Source: Dyadobacter arcticus (lineage in GTDB: Bacteria > Bacteroidota > Bacteroidia > Cytophagales > Spirosomataceae). From it: 64,000 bases of DNA. Below are positions 60,515 to 64,000 of the stretch, in pieces. Numbering within the stretch: position 1 is the first letter of the stretch; each line of letters opens with the position of its first letter. Location of the stretch: assembly GCF_011762185.1 (NCBI RefSeq), contig NZ_JAASQJ010000001.1, positions 1,612,001 through 1,676,000 on the forward strand, written 5' to 3'. The position numbers and the translations under genes are program-made. The notes beneath the pieces are model-generated. The model searched no databases, was not told where the DNA came from, and saw nothing but the letters and a program-made list of their open reading frames with translations.

Positions 60515-61177
60515 ATGGAAAGCAAAATGAAAGGAAGACCACCGAAAGAGGAGAAGGTTGTGCGAAGGGATCACTTTTCTGTATGGGTTACCAAAGACGA
60601 AAAAATCAAGATCAACCAGCTAATTGAAAAGAGCGGACTTTCAGCAAGCCAATTCTTTTTGACATTGGTACTTGACACGCCAATCAAACGGCCACAAAAG
60701 AAAACGTTGCCCGCCCGAACGGCGGAGATGATCCGGACGCTCGAACAGCTCAGCGGCATTCTGTCGCTTGCGGTTTTGAAAACGAAAGACCATCAGATGC
60801 AAAGTCGGCAATGGATGCAGAGTAGTCAGCACCTGCGCTTACTTTCGCAGATCATCACGCTCTGGATATTTGAAGATTTTGAGATCAGGACATTTCATAA
60901 GACGCTCAACAATGTGCAGGAGTGGATGCACCAGCTGACGCTATACATTCAGAGGATCCTGCCAGAATCTCAAAACAAGACAAGCATTCTTAAAACAACT
61001 GAAAACATCTTTCGTAATGCACAAGAGCTACTGGCAAAGTATGAGAGCTACTATCAGCCCAGTGAGCTGACCGGACAGGTTCGGGTATGGAAGTCGGATG
61101 TGTCGGATCATCCCGATCAAGTGCATAGGATCATTGAAGAGAAGGTCACGGCAATGCTTAAACGTTTAGACTTATGA
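60515..61177 (+). CDS. mobA: MobA-like plasmid mobilization accessory protein
   Basis: A protein of 220 residues. The N-terminus is a ribbon-helix-helix-type DNA-binding region (GRPPKEEKVVRRDHFSVWVT, then KIKINQLIEKSGLSASQFF), as in Bacteroidetes MobA/MobC relaxosome proteins. A long helical C-terminal part follows. It probably binds the oriT-like palindrome just upstream and loads the relaxase. ATGA overlap with the relaxase gene. Confidence 0.8.
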   Translation: MESKMKGRPPKEEKVVRRDHFSVWVTKDEKIKINQLIEKSGLSASQFFLTLVLDTPIKRPQKKTLPARTAEMIRTLEQLSGILSLAVLKTKDHQMQSRQWMQSSQHLRLLSQIITLWIFEDFEIRTFHKTLNNVQEWMHQLTLYIQRILPESQNKTSILKTTENIFRNAQELLAKYESYYQPSELTGQVRVWKSDVSDHPDQVHRIIEEKVTAMLKRLDL

Positions 61178-62019
61178 TAGGGAAAGTGGGTTTGGGAAAC
61201 TTCGCGAAGGGAATATTGAGCTACTGTTATTACGAAAAGGAGTTGACAGCAAAACAATTGAAAGAAGTTACGATTGACGACGTTCGGGGAGAGCTTATTT
61301 ACATTCAGCATCTTGGCATAAATACAATGCAGGACGGAAGGCTGGACTTGGATTATCTAGCCAAGCAAATGCTGGATAACAGGGACAAAAACAGAAATCT
61401 CAATAAATATGTTTGGCATCAATCGTTCAGCTTTCCCCCAGGGGAAGATCCGTCCACAGAGAAGCTCACCAACTTGGTCGTAGAGTTTGCAAAGGAATTT
61501 GGTTTTGCGGAGAATCAAATGCTTGCCTTCAAGCATAACGACACGAAGCATAAGCACATTCATATTGTCGCAAACCGGATCAACTACAACGGCAAAAACA
61601 CCGCCGATCATTTTAAGAACTATGCGCGGACGGGCGAATTCTCAAGACGAATGGAATTGGAACTTGGACTAACTATAACTTCTGACATGAGCTTGAATCA
61701 AAAAGGAAAGCAGCAAGCACCAAGGCAGGATACAGCAATCATCAACCTCCAGACTTTGGTTGACCAAGTATTAGCAAAAGCATCTTCAATCGATGAGTTC
61801 GGAAGGCAAATGCAAACGCACGGATTCAAGACGTATATAGGAAGAGGTGTAACTTTTTTCAATATGCAAAATCGGATGAAAGTGAAAGGTTCTGATTTGG
61901 GGAAAGACTACTCATTGCAGAATCTTGAACAGCGAATGGGTATGGAGATGTCGCAAGCTTTTGTGCCTATAAAACGGAAGAAGAAGTCTCGGCGGAAACG
62001 ACAAGGACTGAGTATCTAA
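61174..62019 (+). CDS. mobB: Relaxase/mobilization nuclease (MobB, MOBP-like)
   Basis: A protein of 281 residues. The relaxase metal site HNDTKHKHIHIVANRIN (His121, His126, His128, His130) is clear, with the N-terminal GNFAKGILSYCYYEKE holding candidate catalytic tyrosines. It nicks oriT and pilots the strand during conjugation. It is compact (281 residues) compared with longer relaxases but typical of small Bacteroidetes mobilizable elements. No coupling protein or T4SS is in the window, so transfer would need a helper. Confidence 0.9.
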   Translation: MIGKVGLGNFAKGILSYCYYEKELTAKQLKEVTIDDVRGELIYIQHLGINTMQDGRLDLDYLAKQMLDNRDKNRNLNKYVWHQSFSFPPGEDPSTEKLTNLVVEFAKEFGFAENQMLAFKHNDTKHKHIHIVANRINYNGKNTADHFKNYARTGEFSRRMELELGLTITSDMSLNQKGKQQAPRQDTAIINLQTLVDQVLAKASSIDEFGRQMQTHGFKTYIGRGVTFFNMQNRMKVKGSDLGKDYSLQNLEQRMGMEMSQAFVPIKRKKKSRRKRQGLSI

Positions 62020-62112
62020 CGAACGTCAAATACGGAAACAGACGACAATATGTTTTCCTGAGTTCAAAATCACGCGCACACTTGTCAGTCAGTGCAACGA
62101 AAGTTACGAAGT

Positions 62113-62216
62113 AAAAAGTGACGGCTGCAAAGTCTCCGGCTATTTACCACGGCTATCGCCGCTTCTTAAACCGCCTCCCGACTTTGCACCCAAGGGGCGA
62201 AGCCCCGTCACTTTTT
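62113..62216. other. Highly structured non-coding DNA between relaxase and ardA
   Basis: Nested complementary arms: AAAAAGTGACGG (62113-62124) with CCGTCACTTTTT (62205-62216), TGCAAAGTC (62126-62134) with GACTTTGCA (62180-62188), and a separate GGGGC-GAA-GCCCC hairpin (62194-62206) that competes for two bases of the outer stem. All arms are perfect. It could be a single-strand origin, a second transfer site or a structured RNA. No protein is encoded. Confidence 0.5.
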
Positions 62217-62285
62217 CTTCGAGTGGAGAAGGCGATTGCCCTGAGCACAGAGCTGGGGCGCTTGCCACTTTAAAGACTTTCAATC

Positions 62286-62843
62286 ATGAAACAATCAGAA
62301 AATGCTCCAAAAATCTATGTAGGCACTTACGGAACGTACAACAGCGGTTCACTCTTTGGGAAATGGTTTGATTTGACTGACTACGCTGAGACAAAAGAGT
62401 TTTACCAGGATTGTTATGAATAACATAGGAATGAATTTGATCCAGAGCTTATGTTTCAGGACTGGGAAAACATTCCGGACTTTTTGATTTCGGAATGCAG
62501 TTTGGATGATAGCGTATTTCAATACTTTCAGGCATCGGACGAGATGGATGATGATACAGCGGAAGCTTTCAAAATTTACTGCGAACAGATCAGCAGCTGG
62601 CCCCGGAATGGTAAAGCACTAGGCGAACAACTCGAGAGTTTTCAGGAGGGCTACCGCGGGTACTTTGGAGGATCGATGAAGGATGCGAAGATAGAGTATG
62701 CTTGTAAGTACATTGATGAAACTGGAATGTTCGCTGATGCACCTTCGGTACTTGAACGATATTTTGATTATGAGGCTTTCGCTCGGGATTTGTTTTTGGA
62801 AGGGTATTCAGAACTAGATGGGCATGTGTTTGCTGATTACTAA
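62286..62843 (+). pseudogene. ardA: ArdA anti-restriction protein gene with one in-frame stop
   Basis: From the ATG at 62286 the frame reads KIYVGTYGTYNSGSLFGKW, then DLTDYAETKEFYQDCYE, then TAA at 62421-62423. The same frame continues without shift into HRNEFDPELMFQDWENIP and YCEQISSWP to the stop at 62841 (185 codons, normal ArdA length). ArdA is a DNA-mimic that inhibits type I restriction enzymes during transfer. A single nonsense change (GAA or CAA to TAA) breaks it. An ATG at 62451 could restart translation of the C-terminal 130 residues. Confidence 0.88.
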
Positions 62844-62845
62844 AT

Positions 62846-62892
62846 TTTACCAAGGAGATAACCGGCTAAAAGTCGGTTATCTCCTTGGTAAA
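62846..62892 (+). terminator. 19-bp perfect hairpin after ardA
   Basis: TTTACCAAGGAGATAACCG (62846-62864), loop GCTAAAAGT, CGGTTATCTCCTTGGTAAA (62874-62892), starting 3 bases after the ardA stop. The stem is very long and perfect. It lacks a T tail on the plus strand, so it may be a termination/processing hairpin or a protein-binding dyad. Confidence 0.55.
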
Positions 62893-63547
62893 TAGCTAAT
62901 TGTGTTGGCAGGTAATAAGTCAAAATCAAGCTGAGGCGTAATTCATGGATTAGTGAGCAGTTTGGCGCCTAAACTAGTTGGTTGATAGGCGATTGCCCTT
63001 TCCGTTCTAATCCCTCGCTCAACACTGAATTTTTTTCGTATGTAACTGAGTTCGCAAAACTGTAGTGAAAAACTTCTTACGCGCAGAGATCATCCGAGTG
63101 TTGAAATCTGCTATTATTGGTATGCAACGAAGTATAATCTCTATCGAAGGGTATAAAATTACCGGTTAATAAAATCTAAGATCAATCATTAGTATATTTT
63201 GCCTAGTGATATGCTTTATTATGGAATATTGCTAAGTGCTTTCTGTTATGTGGGGTTGCTCGTGTACAGACGTATAAGTGCAATACTTTACAATAAGGAA
63301 TGTTCTGATTTCCAATCTCTAATCTGAGTATTATTTCGTAATAAGATACCATCTGGAAATGGTATGTCGAACCGAATAATTTCAGTGTGATTGGTGGGTT
63401 TCTTTTATTTATAAGCGCAATCGACAGATGATAGGAGTGGGCATAGGCACTACGAGTGCTAGCTATTCACAAGATATTTTTTTGATACATAACTTACCAA
63501 GTAGTTAGCGTGTAGTCCGAAATTGAGAACTATTAAAAGTTACTAAA
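62893..63547. other. Intergenic stretch between the mobilization module and a methyltransferase gene
   Basis: No protein-like frame, tRNA or exact TAnnTTTG element is visible in these 655 bases. The closest promoter-like site is TATATTTTG near 63193, with one extra base. The right boundary of the mobile element is probably here, but no repeat of the left boundary was found. Confidence 0.3.
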
Positions 63548-64000
63548 ATGGAGCATTTTCATCAGTTTCAAGAATCCGAGAAGGCGGGTTATGAAATATG
63601 TATTTTGTGCGGAACCTACCATAGTAAAGATCCGCTATCTGCTGAACATCTCTATGAAAACAACTACTGGAGTCATAAAAATGGCCGAAGTACAATAGAT
63701 GAGCAAATAATCAATTTAACGAGTTACTCAGAAAATAATACTATCTCCAAAATCGACAAGGTTCTTGGATTAGTTAATAATAAAGGAAACATTTTGGAGA
63801 TAGGGTGTGCCCCAGGCATATTAATGGGTCAATTACGTGATAGAGGTCACAAGATGATAGGTATCGAACCAGACAAAATGTATAATGAGGATATAAAAAG
63901 AATATCAGAAAATGCTGGAATTGTAATGAACGGGTATTTTCCAGAATGCATGGAAAGCTTTCAAGATAACTATTTTGACCACATAATTGCAATGGATGTC
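63548..64000 (+). CDS. Class I SAM-dependent methyltransferase, 3' truncated by window edge
   Basis: An ATG at 63548 opens a frame of 151 codons that runs past the window end. An N-terminal metal-binding-like segment (YEICILCGTYHSKD) precedes the SAM motif I GNILEIGCAPGILMGQL (about 79-95), motif II-like MIGIEPDKM, and FDHIIAMDV as motif IV. Such proteins often modify sugars or lipids in cell-surface polysaccharide clusters. It probably begins the next chromosomal region outside the mobile element. Confidence 0.8.
   Translation, partial: MEHFHQFQESEKAGYEICILCGTYHSKDPLSAEHLYENNYWSHKNGRSTIDEQIINLTSYSENNTISKIDKVLGLVNNKGNILEIGCAPGILMGQLRDRGHKMIGIEPDKMYNEDIKRISENAGIVMNGYFPECMESFQDNYFDHIIAMDV

Noticed and set aside
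1..64000. CRISPR array, rRNA or tRNA genes.
   Set aside because: No regularly spaced direct repeats, no rRNA-like blocks and no cloverleaf with a plausible anticodon were seen on either strand.

Overview
The window is from a Bacteroidetes chromosome, most likely Cytophagales (Spirosoma/Dyadobacter-like). This rests on TAnnTTTG-type -7 promoter elements, MacB-type permeases with paired TolC/HlyD genes, an ECF sigma/anti-sigma pair, IntDOT-like tyrosine recombinases lacking the box-I arginine, and Bacteroidetes-style MobA/MobB mobilization genes. It contains no rRNA, tRNA or CRISPR array that I can recognise. Both ends are cut: a glycoside hydrolase on the left and a methyltransferase on the right.

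Layout. 0-7.6 kb: two glucan-active enzymes (MGH1/GH63-like hydrolase and glycogen-debranching enzyme), an SDR, and a four-gene membrane redox cluster with a ferric-reductase-like/Rieske fusion. 7.6-8.9 kb: a decayed Tn3-family transposase, after which base composition and gene style change. 9-14 kb (minus strand): a compact operon of TANGO2/NRDE Ntn hydrolase, ATP-grasp ligase, LysE exporter and a stand-alone CoaB ligase domain, then an orphan sigma54-type response regulator. 14-30 kb: lipoproteins, a BamA-like barrel, an ABM monooxygenase, a recombinase relic fused to an anti-sigma-like N-terminus, nhaA, a GbsR/MarR regulator followed by a TolC-HlyD-ABC efflux operon (both preceded by the same dyad operator), a second MacB-type permease, a lactonase-like propeller and an integrase fragment. 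30-41.7 kb: an ECF sigma/anti-sigma pair, a secreted M48 peptidase plus CHAT-peptidase operon, and a divergent run of lipoproteins, a TolB-like protein and a large VWD-domain lipoprotein.

42-58 kb is an A+T-richer defence island starting with an intact tyrosine recombinase. It carries a nucleotide-cyclase-like protein, an HNH nuclease, Vsr, then an overlapping gene set: GHKL (MutL/MORC-like) ATPase, Z1 helicase-like ATPase, PD-(D/E)XK protein (DUF4420 type) and AIPR protein. A C5 cytosine methyltransferase follows. A separate 1047-residue GHKL ATPase with a DUF3883/NO VEIN-like nuclease end faces it. The island is bounded on the right by a degenerate copy of the integrase leader and 5' end. 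58.7-62.9 kb is a mobilization module (ParA-like ATPase, membrane protein, oriT-like region, MobA-like protein, relaxase, structured DNA, and an ardA anti-restriction gene broken by one in-frame stop).

Best candidates for undescribed biology: the GHKL/Z1/DUF4420/AIPR/Dcm/Vsr/HNH set with the nearby cyclase-like gene; the NRDE/ATP-grasp/LysE/CoaB operon; the GbsR operator pair; and the CHAT/M48 secreted peptidase pair.
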